Shown in pieces: positions 23,400 to 36,080 of a stretch of 64,000 nucleotides of DNA (positions within the stretch are counted from its first letter, which is position 1; every line of letters begins with the position of its first letter). The notes below the pieces were generated by a model. It had not been told where the DNA came from. It saw only the letters and a list, made by a program, of their open reading frames with translations, and did not search any database. The stretch spans positions 36,296,034-36,360,033 of the forward strand of contig NW_025335268.1 of NCBI RefSeq assembly GCF_004798865.1, read 5' to 3'. A program made the position numbers and the translations under genes. Source of the DNA: Varanus komodoensis (taxonomy: Eukaryota > Chordata > Lepidosauria > Squamata > Varanidae).

Positions 23400-23770
23400 A
23401 TTCCTCTGTTTTTGTTCTGTGAGAAAAAAAGAAGGGAAAGGAGGGGTCCGAGGGATTTACTTCTGCCACAGCATTTATTAAAATCAATCTTACTCACCTG
23501 CAGGGTTTCTTTTTATTATTTTAGCCCCCCCTGTCATTCCATATTATCATCAGTTGTTAATAAAACTGGCCATTCACAGCGAGGGGGAAATTATTTTTAT
23601 CAAGTGTACATTAGCGGAGCCTACTGAGCCCAACTGGTTCTTTTTGCAGTTAGCTATTTGTCTCTAAAGCGTTCCTCATTGTCATTAAGATTGCCCACCT
23701 TCAGTGCAGGCATAAATGGAGTTTGGTCCAAGTAGATATCCTGAAAGAAAGAGTTGCTTTCTCCCCCCAT
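23400..23770. other. Candidate conserved non-coding element
   Basis: A non-repetitive block of mixed composition with clustered AT-rich sites (catttattaaaatcaatctt, gttgttaataaaactggcc, gtgtacattagcggagccta). No ORF is supported and no transposon signature is visible. The texture resembles developmental enhancers in large vertebrate introns or gene deserts. No alignment was available, so this is a hypothesis. Confidence 0.3.
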
Positions 23771-24820
23771 CCTCCACCTCTCTTTCATTGGATTGAGAGA
23801 TGCAAACTGCTTTATTAAAGTTGAAAATCCACCTCAACCCAATTCTAGATAAAATTTCTTATCTTCCCTCCACCCCCCATTTTGGATTTTTCTCCTTCCT
23901 ACAGAGGATTTCCCACTTGAATGCATGTTAAACACTAGCAGAGTGAACAAACAAATGTTTAAATAAAAGCATTAAAAAACCCCTTGCTTGATGATCCATG
24001 TAATCCAGCAACACTGAACTATCTAGCAAGTCATGTTATGAGGTTCAGTTCACACTATGTGGTGAGCACATTTGCCACATGTTTTCCAATGTTTACAATG
24101 TGCGAAAGGATATATATAGGGAAACTGGATGAGTATGTGCTGAGGAAACAGGATTTTCCAAAGTTCCCTATCACTTGTTTACTACATGTTTACAAACAAG
24201 TATTTTTAATTAACTTTGATTTTTGTTCCTAGGTTAAGGTTTGTGTGATCTTAAGGCCAGTCAGCCTTGAAGAACATATTCCTAAGAGCACAGGGCTTAT
24301 AATTTAGATGAATTAGTCCAAAATAAGTACCAATTTTGGCCTGCATGCATGTTCAGTATTAGTGATTAGAAATATGCCCTTTCTGTGATTATGATATCTG
24401 GATTCTTCTAGCTGGTACTTAGCAGAATGCTGGGTATGATTCAGGAATCAGAGATTGTGCTATTGCACTGGAGACAGGCAACACCAGAAACATCAGATCA
24501 CAATTGCCTGATCAGAGCATGTCGCTACAGTAGAAATAACCAAAGAAGTACCCATTCAGGTGATCTAAACTAGCAACAAAGAATTTTTGTACATGAGAGA
24601 TATGGCCAATTGTGAAGTGCTTCATGGATTTTATTCAAAGGCCCAGCCATGGGGGGATAGGTTAAAAAGGTGGCATCGTACCCAGACTTGGGAGGTCCAA
24701 AGGCCCAATTGTATATCACGCTTGGGAATGTTTGTGCAAGCTTATGTCCTTGTATTGTTATGGGGTGTCTTGTCTATTCAGATGTGCTGGAATCAGTTAG
24801 AAAGGGAAGAATTTATGGGA
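23771..24820. other. Unique non-coding DNA
   Basis: Nothing recognised beyond short chance ORFs. Confidence 0.4.
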
Positions 24821-24902
24821 AATTCTCATTGAGAGATGAAGAAAAGTGTGCCAGCCAAGTGTGCCACCCAAATTCTCATTGAGAGATGAAGAAAAGTGTG
24901 CC
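24821..24902. repeat. 32-bp perfect tandem duplication, period 50
   Basis: Positions 24821-24852 and 24871-24902 are identical (starting aattctcattgagagatgaa), separated by 18 bp. The 9-mer aagtgtgcc occurs at the end of both copies and once in the spacer, so slippage or repair between these 9-mers may have made the duplication. The lack of any difference implies a recent event. Confidence 0.92.
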
Positions 24903-27900
24903 TCCTTTCAAGAACTACAAGCTCCATCATTCTACAGGTCCTGCAGACATTTCTGATGGATGGAGAGGAGGACGCGGCGGCAGCTGACTGGGCACAGAAG
25001 GGAAATCAAGGAGTAGAATAATCTGGGATACCGATATCCCAGGGGCAGTGGAAACTAGTCCTGATCTCAAAATGGACTTCCTAGAAGGATAATCACATGA
25101 ATGGAAATAGCCTAAACTCACAAGGATATGGTAAAGAATAGGGTGGCTGGGGGGCAGAGCTGGATATCTAAAAGATTCAGGGTACAGGACAAATGCAGAG
25201 AATGGGCCAGAGGAAGTGGAGCCAGGGAATTGTGTGAGGCCAAATGTAGACCCATGGCATGAAGCCAGAAAAAAATTCCTTTGAAACGAGGCTATCCAAC
25301 TCCACTGGCAACAAGCCATTTCACTGCATGCAAAAATTAACCTCTTCATGAGCAGTCCTACCAGGTTAGGATCAAGAATGTAAAGCATGACCTGAAATCC
25401 ACACAGCTGGCAAGATAGGTTGGAGCAGCCTGATCCTGAGGGACCCAGGATCCCAAAGGAAAGATCTGAAGCCTCAGCAAAAGTGAGACCTTTCCCCCAT
25501 TTCTATAAAAACTGTCTTGTTTACTGCACTGTTCACATTCGTGGGATGAAATCCTTCTGATTCAGGGCTTGCCTTCCTTAAAATGTGCCTTCTCACTACA
25601 TACACAATGACTGTTGATAGGCCCGGGACTAGCACCATGGCAATAAATCCATGGCCTCCTGACCTGTGCATATGCCCTTGACTACACCTCAGAATTCCCA
25701 GACAAGTGTGAAGAGCCTGGCTTGTGCAGGTGAACCAGACGTGCCTAGTTTGGCATTTGGAACAAGCTGCTCTGATCCCACTTTCCCCTTCATGCCTTCG
25801 CTGTAATGGCACCTGTTGCATGCAGAATAATCCTCTCCATGCGCTGTGCAGCGTCAACTCCAATCTGGCCACAGAGAGGGTTCTCTCACTAGAGAACAAT
25901 AACCAACACCCCTCTCTAACAACTGCTTCCTGTATTGCAAATCCACACCTTATCTTTTATGTACACACTTAACAAAACTTAGGTGAACGGCAAAAAAGGC
26001 ATGAAACAATTCCAAATCATCCTGCAAGGAGACTTTATATTAGCATAAATCAAGTTCAGATGTGTGCAGAATGTGTGATAAAACAGACACCTATATGAGC
26101 TTATCCTCTAGAGAGGATTATGTAGGAACTACACAGTTTAAATGAAAACATGTAAGATATGCCTGCCATCCCACAAGCCTGCAGTGCCGTGCCCTGCTCT
26201 TTGCATTATATAACAATAATGTCCTAACATGCAGGGAAATTATGAACTGAGAGAAGGCATTCTGCCTTCCATTTCTTATGAGTTAAGAATATAGTTGTAA
26301 CATTTTACAGCTAGCAAAAGGACACTTATAATAGTGAACTGAAGTGGCAAACACAATGTCTATAAAGCTTCTAAAAAATGTAACAACTTCCTTCTGTAAG
26401 TTTTATTAGTGTGTAGGTGCTAAATGAATCTACTAGAACTGAAATTTGCATGCTTAATTTTCAGAGCACAGTATCTCCTTGGTGTGTTATATAAAATAAA
26501 AATATCCGTCCAGTTTCTTTCTTCCCCATTCCCTATTTTTACACCCTCACCAAGTCTGTTGGGCTCTAGGGTATCCTAGGAGAGCAATTTTATTCCCTAT
26601 AGAGTGGAACTCAATTTTAAGACTGCTTCCTTTTCTGCTTTTCTTTACTGCATTCTTAAAGTCTGACAAGGGGCTTTCTCTAGAGAATCATCTTCACCAG
26701 CCTCTTTGTATTTGCTGTCACTTGTTGGCACTTTGCTCCATGTTAAGAAGTCAGGAATGTTACCATTGCTGCCAACATCTTATAGCTCCACTTATCCAAA
26801 AATAAAATAAAATAAATCTAATATTCTAGGATAATGATGATGGGCAAAGGTACTTTTCCATGGTGAACACTCAGCTCCGGTTCTGACTTTGGATTCCAAT
26901 CGAATTCACTGAGGAGAAAATAAATGACCTCTTGGATGACTACTGATGTTCTCCATTGGCTGGAATGTGATGCAATCTATACAGCACATGTTCAGAGGAA
27001 AGGAGATGATGGCTATCAAAATGATACTAATCTTGGATATTTATAAGTATTTTGGGTTCTGGATGTGATTCTGTGGTTATAGTAGGTTGAAATGAACTTC
27101 TGGATTCCTGATGTTCATCTTGAATTAAAAGATTTGGCAGCATTTTGTCAGCTAATCAAAATGTCTTCTTATACTTCCATGTATTCTTTAAGGAGTAAAA
27201 CACAGTTTCTCAAATCAGTTACCTGGAATTCTTAAATATTCATACCAGTTGAGTGCATATCACCAGTAAGATGAGAGCTGAGAAAAATGGACACAGTCTA
27301 AGTAAAGATACTTGTTTGGAATTCAGTGGGTCAACATTATTTCATAGTGAAATTGGTTGGATGTTAAAATGCTTAATTTCAACTAGAACTTCCCCAGTGT
27401 TTATTTTTTGGCGAGGCTTTTAAACAATAATCAATGGCAATTTTGCATTTATTATTATTTCATTAACTTTGCTATTTTTCACCTTATCAGCCTTTTTCTG
27501 ATGGATGCATACTGCAGTCTGCAACATTACACATTTAAAAGCACTTTACCTTTGGTTAAAATGTTGTTGGCCTAGATATGGAGTGACTTTTGTTGTGGCA
27601 AAATCTCATTTCAAAATTAAATGTAAGTTGCTATGCAGTGCTTTTTCCATGGTACTCTGCTTAGCTCCATATCATTTATATTTTGTCAATCAGTCCAACA
27701 GTGTTATTTATTTATCTATCACATAATAACCATGCAGAAGAGAATAATTTATCTGGCATAGCATGGTAATTTGTACTATAATTTCACCCCTGCTGCCACA
27801 GACTTGCATTCCGTTACAGTGATGACTGAGAAAATTATGATTCTGAGGTCATTTTTTTTTCTGGCTCTGTTTTCTGCCTTTCTTAATTTTATTTTGTCTC

Positions 27901-30900
27901 ATCTCCAGCTGAGGGTTCATCCAAAAATATAAAGACTGGGGATGGAGGGGGCCTGTTGTTAAAGCCTCCAGTTTTAAGTTAATGCCTTAAAGATGATGGA
28001 ATAAAATAGGGGTGTGTGTGTATGTGAATGGGAGAGTGTCTGTTTAAACATTAATATTATAGTTACATGGAACTCAAATTGCAGTGCTTTCTTTTGATGA
28101 ATAGCCACACGTTCTGAACTCACTGTTTGTTCCTGATTTGGCATTAGGAGGGTTCAAGGAGATTCCAGGTACAGAAGGGCATGGAATTCATCATGAGAAG
28201 TAGTGCAGACTTCATGAAGAATGCTGAGCATGGGAACACCTATTCCCAAGATTCACTTGCTGTCAAGTGGATAGATGCAGGGGGCCATTTTGCCACTAGT
28301 GAGGTTGCCAACTTTTGTAACTGGTTGAAATGCTCATGCACACGATGCTCACAGTTGCAGCAAATGTTGTAGATTGTTATGCTACTCAGGCTGGGGAAGC
28401 TCAGCCTAACTAGTTATTCTAGTTCTTCCAAGGCTATTAATAAATATAGGTTGTGACTGGTCTCAGAGGAGTGAGTTTTTAAAAATAATTTCTGACTGAA
28501 CTCATATTGCTGTTTCCACCCCCTATGAGTTATCTGTGGGCATGAATGTCCTAGATTAACTAATCTAGATTAGTTACTTGATGATACACTACTAGGCAAT
28601 TTTATGATTTGGTGATGATCTCCATGCATCTTAATTAAGTAAGAAATATGTGCTTACTAAGTTACATTGCCCCAATATGCACACACACACACATTCAGCA
28701 AATGTGCCATTTGTCTCAAAACAAGAAACCCTTTCTCTACCTTAGGCTCATTTGCACATGATAATTTATTTATACGTTGGATGTGAAAGCTTATGCTGTA
28801 ATAATATATTAACTTGCCCCAGTACTCCTCATTTTGTTTTTGCAAAAGCGGATCACAGGACAGAATAAGACACAGAAGTTAGAGAAAAGGAAGAATGGAG
28901 ACACACAATTAGAAAAATAAAAATCTTCCTTCATTCCCTAATCTAAGCCATCACCTCCACTTACTTTTATGCAGGTTCTCATCTAAGGGATTCCCTTCCT
29001 CCTTGCAATAAATGCATCAGTTTTCTATTCAGAATACCAGCGGTTATAGCTGCCCTCTAGTCCAGCCCAGCCTTATCAACCCAAACCACCACTCATTTTA
29101 AACATTACTAGGTCCCCTGCCTAAGTTACCCTCCTCTACTACATTCTCTGTTTTTTTTTTTTACCTTCCCTAGGCTTCATTAAGTGAGTCTTGTGGCCTT
29201 GCAATTACTCTTCTCAGTTCAAAATCCACAGTCTAAATTAATCCCTGTCTGCATTATTTAACAATAATCATTTATAAATGGAGCAACAGAATGAAGTAAA
29301 TTTTAAAAAGTAAAGTTTAGTCTTTGGCTATTCAGTTCTTGAACTCAGCTATTGATACTACACATTCTTAAAATGGGAAGAACGACTTACCTGCAGGATT
29401 GATAATCTAGGCAAGGACAGCCCTGCAGTGAGGCAGTAGCTTCAGACAGCTGCTTGGAGGCCATGAAAGGGTAGCAAACAGTTAATTCTTTGATCTGTGG
29501 TTGCTATATTCCAAAAGGGGGAAAGGTGCTTGAGAAATTTCCTGCCCCAAATAATGGCCAGCCATTGGTACTTTGGCTCTTAACTTTGGGGAGAACAGGA
29601 AGCAAGTCAAAGCAAACAAAATATCTCAAATGATTTCAAGGAGATTAGATAAGCCTGCAAGAACCTGATAGTGGTTGCACCATCATTGGGTTACCTTTGG
29701 AGCTAAGTTCTGTGCCCCTTGTGCTGAGCCAGTTAGAGCCAAACTAAATGTGATATCAAATGCTTAAAGAGCCTGGTCTTTGTTCTGTAAATAATAGGTA
29801 TGGAACTGAGGGATGAACAGTGTTGGATCCATGGGTTAAAACCTTCCCCCACAATGCTGCAGTCCTGATGAAACTCCACCTATGAACCCAGAGCTTCTCT
29901 TTGCCACTGAATTAAAGCACTATTCTTTGGGATTGTGGTACTGTGGCTGGACAGAGTGTGGGCAGGTGCTATTAAATGCTTGCAAACATTTTGTGTAGGT
30001 CCAGCTGTGGGATTTGCAGGGGAGCAATCGGCACCTTGACTGTTCTGCCCTTCTCTCGCACAACCAGTACCTTGCTCTGCCTGCTCCTTCTCAGCAAAAG
30101 TGTCCTCGTGGCTTGTTCCTAATTGGACACATGCAACTTGCTTCCCAGTATGCTGGCTTTCCAGCCTGCCTATGGCCCATCCAAGCATTATGACTGTTCA
30201 ACAGGATCCATCAGTTCCTTAGGCCCGAGCAACAAGGGCACACAGGCCATTGCTACCCTCGCTTCCAGGCACAGTCTTGCCTTGCTTTGTTCTTGCAGCT
30301 TTCACCAGTGACTTGCTTATAGATGAAATAAGTGCAACTGCTCCCAAATTTTCCACTCCCGATTTTGATGGTTAGTATTCTCCAAATTATTTCTTGACTA
30401 TGCACCTGTCTGATAGCTGTTTGGTGCCCAGCATCCAACATTTTTGCTTCCAGCAGAAGCACAGTTGTACACTGCCAGAGCTTTCTGAGCCCCACCCCAG
30501 AATGAACACGTTACAAGCCATGCTCCTCAGGAGACTCTTCCTCCTGAGAAGGCTTTTTTCAGAGTCTGGTGCTCACACCTTACAAGAGGTGCGATGCCAA
30601 GAGTCTTCCTCCTCATGACTGCAACCTCCTGCTTGTTCACATGCCCCAACAGAGGAGGTGGTGAGAAGCAAGCGGCCCACTTGCTCCCTGGCTCTCTGCC
30701 TGTCAAGCAACCAACTGGCAGCAATGATGAGAAAGCAGGTGAGAAATAGCTTAAGTGACAATGGCAGTAGAAGGCAGACTCACTGGGGGAAGGGGCACAG
30801 GGAGCGCCTTACTCAAGGGCCCTCTGAAGGCTGACAGGACCATAAATTGCTACTTCTGGGCCACTGGGCCCAGCTAGCCAAGACACTCTTAAAATGTTTC

Positions 30901-31575
30901 TGAAAAATGCTCAGATTTTAATGAGCTCCTGGGGAAATTATTTTCACAAGTATAAGGGAGCCACAGAAGATGCCAGTGTTTAAACCTGGTGCAAAGATTT
31001 TGTGTATCTGCATTTCAAAGCAAGTCACTGATTTGCACTTCCTTGTGGATCTGAACACAGTTATCTTTCTGGTTTCATAGTTTTCCAAATTTTGCAGTGT
31101 ATTTCTTAGCTCACAAAACATACCAGAAAGTGTATAATACTGAATTTTACAAGAATGTTTTAAAAATGCATACTCTGAGGAAAAATATATTCAGAAATAA
31201 GTATTTTGAGAGGAAAATACATTTAAAATATGTTTTTGAATGCATATTTAATGTACTTTAAATAATAGTAATTACAGATTAATGGTGGAATAGGATAGTA
31301 CTAACAGTGAAAGTTATGTGTGGAACTGTTGTGGGCCGGTAACAGACTGATCCCACCATTTCTAGTTGGTGTATGGAGAGATATAATAAAAAGTGCCATG
31401 TAAACAGAACTGAGGTATCAAAGGGGGATGTCCATGTTTGGGTCCCACCAGCACATTCTCGAGAAGTCCAGCAGTTAGATCCGTGCTCCCTGGGCCCAAC
31501 ACTTCAGAGGTGCTTGAAATGTGAGGGGAGTTTGGTGACTAGAGGTGGGAGCAGAGTACAAAGGGCCCCATGGTA
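24903..31575. other. Unique non-coding DNA
   Basis: The largest repeat-poor stretch. The minus-strand ORFs 24927-25388 (153 codons) and 25474-25899 (141 codons) show no domain, and about one such length is expected by chance in 64 kb. 29940-30760 is more GC-rich and has short ORFs on both strands but no recognised family. Small AC, poly-T and TTATT runs occur. Confidence 0.4.
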
Positions 31576-31960
31576 GTTAAGAACATAAGATGGTAAGAAG
31601 AGCCCTGCTGGATCAGACCCAAGCTCCATCTGTTCTAGCATTCTCATCACACTGTGGCCAACCAGCTGCCCCAGTGAGAATCCATTAATGGGCCTTGAGT
31701 ACCACAGCACTCTCCCAGAGGAAAGAGACTGCTTGGGATCTTTTGCATGGGAAGCAGTGTATCTCTGGAATAAATCAGCTTCTGCAAACATGTTGTCCCG
31801 GGCTTTAGGAATATGTGTGCCCAATAAAACTGGATTAGAGGAAAGCATTTGTATCAAATGACCTGTCTTCTTCTAGCTAATAGTTGTCCAACCATCCTCC
31901 ATGGACTTCATGCATATTCCTATTGTGCCACAACCCTTAGGAAATCAAGTGCTGTACTTG
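31576..31960 (-). mobile_element. CR1-type LINE 3' fragment
   Basis: On the plus strand it begins with gttaagaacataagatggta and continues with gagccctgctggatcagacc and cactgtggccaaccagctg. These are the signature of a common reptile CR1-group 3' end read in reverse; the aagaacataag motif is the terminal repeat. After about 31870, gctaatagttgtccaaccat and ccatggacttcatgcatatt fit the further 5' part of the same 3' UTR. No coding sequence survives. The family name rests on memory of the consensus. Confidence 0.6.
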
Positions 31961-33686
31961 AGCCTAATATTGTTTGCATTCTTGTGAAAAGTTGAGCATT
32001 ACAATGGGCAGAATGAGATATCACAAATATGCAAATGTTGGAGTTCCTGCTTTTGTCATTTTTGGGAAGCTCATCTGCATCCTCTCTTCAGGACTAAATC
32101 AGCTGGCCATCTTTTCTGAACACAGTAACAATTCCACCAAAGAAATGACCGTATATACACGGATGCCCACGGATGCCCACTGACTGGCACAGCTAAAGTT
32201 CCAGGTCAGTGTCCTTGAGCAAGTGAAGGATCACACACCAAGGGGGAAAAATAATTTTTTCATGTGCACAACATTAATGTGGCATATGCAGATTGTGGGA
32301 CAACACACCCTACTGAGGGAATACTGAGTCATATAAGACAAAGCTCCTTGGTTATCAGCCACTTTAAATGAACCACAGCAGCTTCCTTTGGAGAAAATTC
32401 TATAGCTGGATTTCACTAAAAGTATTCACGGAATACTGTGAATATTTTTGCTGCTATCAGTGGAAGAGTCCCAAGCCCACTAGGTTGTGTGCATCCTCCA
32501 AAGCAATTTCAGGTGAATCAGAATGTGTAAAGGAGGCCCCAAAAGTGGACGATTTTATAAAGGAAATAGATCATGTCTTCTGTAGAAACACCTAGGGACA
32601 GTATGGAGCTATCTCCCACTGGAAAAACTCAGTTAAATCCATATTTATAAACACCTTTATCCCTGTAAGACAAATTATTAAACCATTATCCCCAAGGCTG
32701 CTCTGGCTGTGGTAGATAAACACAAGTCTACGCATTGTTATGTCTGCGGATTTTGAAGCAGAGTTAAAGAGAGGGCAAAAGTTCAGTGCAGGATATGACT
32801 GAGCAGACAGATGGAAAGAAATGTGATCAGAAGACTGTACACCACTTCACGTGGAAGGAAGTGCTCTGCTCATTAGCACTGGAGAGACTGCCTTGCTAAC
32901 AGCAAAGTATCTGCCCCTTGGGAGTGAAAGAGAGGAGGAGGTAAAAGCTTTGCTAAAGGAGTGTTCCTGTAATTGACTAAAAGGAAAGGATGATTCAGGG
33001 ATCACAGAACTCAAGATGATGTAAGGTACTGAAAGAGACCAAAATCATGGCCATACATGACAATCTGCAGAATTCACTAACTTCAGGATTCTTGTGTAAA
33101 GGCTCAGGTCGGACCTGCATGCTGTGGTGAGCTTCCCAAAGTTGAAAAACTTGGCATCACTTTCTAAACTTACTTTAATTTCTTCTCCCAGTCCTTTCCT
33201 CAACCAAGCACCAATTATTTGTTTAACTGGCGACTTCACATAAATCCTCACATACAGCCATACGTGTGAGGCTCTGTAGATTTGAGTGAAGGGTTGCTGA
33301 TAACATTTTTCTGGCAGGAAAAAATATCTGCCTTTCTTTTCTACTTCAATCATCACTGTACTACCTTGCCCAGCTCCAGTGCAGCTCTTCTTCCCCGCAA
33401 AATTCGACTGAAGGGAAGACACTTGCTGGGGTAGAAGCTGTCACTGGCTGGATGATGCTTGCAGAGACAATCAGATGGGTGAGAGGGCTAGATTGACATG
33501 GAGACTCTTCAAGGCTGGCGGAATGACATGACACCTGTGTGCATCCCCTTGAAATGATCCAAAGGAGAGGAATGGAGCTGAGTTCTCAGGGCCCACGGAC
33601 AGGTTCCTCAGGCCCCAATACATGACGACTGGAAGAACCGTTCCAATGTCCTCCTACCAAGGTCCCCTTGCAGCACCATGCATATA
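31961..33686. other. Unique non-coding DNA
   Basis: Contains a 10-bp tandem doublet (ggatgcccac twice at 32161-32180) and a 125-codon minus-strand ORF (33045-33422) with no recognised domain. No transposon was seen. Confidence 0.4.
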
Positions 33687-33880
33687 TGAGGGGTCTTCCA
33701 AAAGTTTCCGCACTTTTACATTTTAGAAATATATTTTTTGCTGATGGCATTAAACAGTTGGTACAGCGCTGGGAAAAATGCATTGTGAAGGAAGGTGACT
33801 ATGTTGAAAAGTGATGCATTTTGTTTTTGAAATTCTTAATAGAGTTTTTAAAAGTGTGAAAACTTTTGGAAGAGTCCTCG
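33687..33880 (+). mobile_element. Mariner MITE (194 bp) keeping the transposase C-terminus
   Basis: The terminal inverted repeats are tgaggggtcttccaaaagtt on the left and the complement of aacttttggaagagtcctcg on the right, each flanked by the TA target dinucleotide (33685-33686, 33881-33882). Both TIRs extend about 30 bp (gcacttt / aaagtgt). Between them, 33744-33803 encodes DGIKQLVQRWEKCIVKEGDY VEK and then a stop. This matches the C-terminal end of mariner transposases. The element is therefore an internal-deletion derivative of a mariner, not an unrelated MITE. It lacks the catalytic DD34D core and could only have moved in trans. Confidence 0.85.
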
Positions 33881-33894
33881 TACATGAGCCCTGA

Positions 33895-34264
33895 CAGCAC
33901 CCCTCTACACAAGAACTTTGCTTTTCTCATGAGCACCTGCTGCTTGACTTCCATAAATGCCCAGACTGTGGAATGTGCTCCCCAGAGAGGTCCTCCTAGC
34001 GCTGACGTTATACTCCTTCCGGCGCAAGGTAAGACCTTTTTATTCAACCATCATTTTAATAATCAAGGGTTTTAGATGTTTTAAGATTTTTTTCCTCCCT
34101 TCCCCACATTTTCTATTTTTTCTTGCCTTTTCTTTTTTCTTAGTTTATGGAGTTCTGTTTTATATTGTTTTAATAATTGTGGTTTTATTACTGTATTATT
34201 GTAATGTTATATTATGTAAGCCATCCTGAGCGCTTGTTGGAAGGATGGAATATAAATGTTTGTA

Positions 34265-34296
<32 letters not shown>

Positions 34297-34298
34297 AT
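33895..34298 (+). mobile_element. L2-type LINE 3' end with (AAAT)n tail
   Basis: The plus strand encodes MPRLWNVLPREVLLALTLYS and FRRKVRPFYS, the last conserved block of L2-group ORF2 before its stop. The 3' UTR is T-rich, then shows taagccatcctgagcgcttg and ggaaggatggaatataaatg, the usual hairpin end of this group, and finishes in an (AAAT)n tail at 34266-34298. It starts about 13 bp after the mariner MITE. Only the last few hundred bases of the LINE are present. Confidence 0.8.
34266..34298. repeat. (AAAT)n array at a LINE 3' end
   Basis: About eight copies of the tetranucleotide aaat/aata, forming the 3' tail of the L2-type element. Confidence 0.93.
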
Positions 34299-35907
34299 TT
34301 ATTTAGCTGCTCTCCCACGTCATCTGGCATTTTTAGATGCAGTGCCTGTGAATGTGCGGCTTCCATGTAGCTGCCTGCCTTCCTTCAAGAGAGAGGACTG
34401 GATCCCTTCAGTGCATGTCAAGCTACTCACTTCTTTAACTCAGCTGTCTCTGCAATCTTCATTCCATACACCTAGTTGTGTGGCTGCATTCTCAAACTTC
34501 TTACAGAACAAAATGAATCTCTCCTCATTCTTCCCCCCATATAAGTATTCTCTCTTTCCCTTCCTTCTCTCCTTAAAAATAAAAATAAAAAGGAAATGTA
34601 TTTTGATCTAATCTATCACTCTAAAGGTGTCTATTTCTCTCTTATCTTCTCCCCACCCCTGATTAAATAATAAATTTTAGTATTAAGTCTCCCCTCCTCC
34701 CCACCACCAGGCTCTCCCATCACCAGTGTTTTGGCAGTCTTTCTCTTTTTAGGCAGGGAGTTTTGGAATAAAAAGTTATTTCTGACGTGCACCCCCAGTA
34801 CATTTCTCAATAATTTTGGACCTTCTCCTACATTCACCTTTATGAACACAGTTTTGTTGGGGATTAAGCAATGTAACCCCAGGCTTGTCTAGTCAGAGGC
34901 TGATCCCACTGTTTTAAACAATACATAGTCCCAGGAAAGTGTGGGTGTATGCATCGCAAGTTTATTTTATTTATTACATTCATATATTGGCCATTAGCAA
35001 GAGCTTTTGGAACCATGGCTCCACCCTTCCCCTCTCAGCTCATCCCTTGGAAAGAAAGTCATGAGGTACCTTTTAAGCATCTCTTGCTATGTTTAAAGAA
35101 CTCAACTTTGACTCTTTGTGAGAAGCTCTAATTTTCAGAAAGGAAAAGTTGCTTTGCCTTTTTTCATGCACATTTTCCCCTTATTCACTTAGACTGAGGT
35201 TTACTAGTTCTAAATGTGAGGAGCTTTGGATCTTTTAAAAAGATAAACCAATGCTTTCCTCCTCCCCTGTTCTTGACTAGGGATTAAAGTTGGAATCCTA
35301 GACCCACATAACTAGAAATAAAACAAAAATTCTGGTAAGAAAAACGTGGAAGGGCAAATCTGTGATTCCCTACCCCATCCTCAGTTATGGCCAGAGACTG
35401 TTAAAATCTTGTGACTTGTATTCAGTTGCACATCTTTACAAAACTAAAGAGAAGAACATTTTTCACCAACTGACTAGAAATTTGCAGAGCATGTAAAACT
35501 ACCACATAATTCAGCCTCTTTAATTTTCAGAAAGGTTGGTGAAACCCTTTTAATTTGATAAAGGTTAGAATGACCCACTCCCAATTACAATTTTACATGG
35601 CGAAATATTTTTTAACAGATCAGTCTTAAAAAGGACACATATAATGTGTCTTTTAATCAGGGAAAGAGGGCATGCCCCATGACCTTTTAGATTCAAAAAT
35701 GCCTATTGCTCAATCTGCCTCTTAACACTCCTGCTCTGGAAACCTCCTACTCTGTAAGTAAATTGGGGAACAGAAGCTGATTTGCATGCAAATTGGAAGA
35801 GAAATAGGTCCTATGGAAGCCTGTACAATGGTAGCCTGGATAAACAAATGAATTGAGCAAGAGGTCCTATAAGTACCCTTATTATCAATAAAGAAATGTT
35901 TCCACTA
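34299..35907. other. Unique non-coding DNA
   Basis: 34960-34995 (tttattttatttattacatt) may be the remnant of a LINE tail. Otherwise nothing was recognised. Confidence 0.4.
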
Positions 35908-35975
35908 GCTGCTATTGTTGTTGTCATCATTATTGTTTTCATTTTTGTACCACCCAGTAGCTGAAGCCCTGAAGT
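35908..35975 (-). repeat. Partial LINE/SINE tail
   Basis: A short stretch (ttgtaccacccagtagctga, preceded by TTATTG-type repeats) resembles the tail of the 5S-headed SINE at 13.87 kb and of local LINEs. No head is attached. Confidence 0.45.
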
Positions 35976-35993
35976 TATATTAATGTGCATGCT

Positions 35994-36058
35994 AAAAATG
36001 CTACCCAAAACAAAGCAAAAGACTTATTGGCTGAAATTGTTGTGAGTGATAATGTAAT
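35994..36058. repeat. 65-bp direct repeat, copy A
   Basis: Matches 36964-37028 with about 59 of 65 identical bases and no gap. The core ctacccaaaacaaagcaaaa is shared exactly. The similarity stops sharply on both sides. Confidence 0.85.
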
Positions 36059-36080
36059 GCAGACAACCATGCTAGCTGGT

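Noticed and set aside
24927-25388. 153-codon minus-strand ORF
   Set aside because: No domain, no repeat match and no codon pattern. With stop codons at about 6% of codons, one ORF of about this length is expected by chance in six frames of 64 kb.
25474-25899. 141-codon minus-strand ORF with many cysteines and histidines
   Set aside because: The cysteines are not spaced as in zinc fingers or secreted domains, and the opposite strand is also partly open. Chance ORF.
33045-33422. 125-codon minus-strand ORF
   Set aside because: Considered as a processed pseudogene, but no motif could be tied to any family and no poly(A) or duplication was seen.
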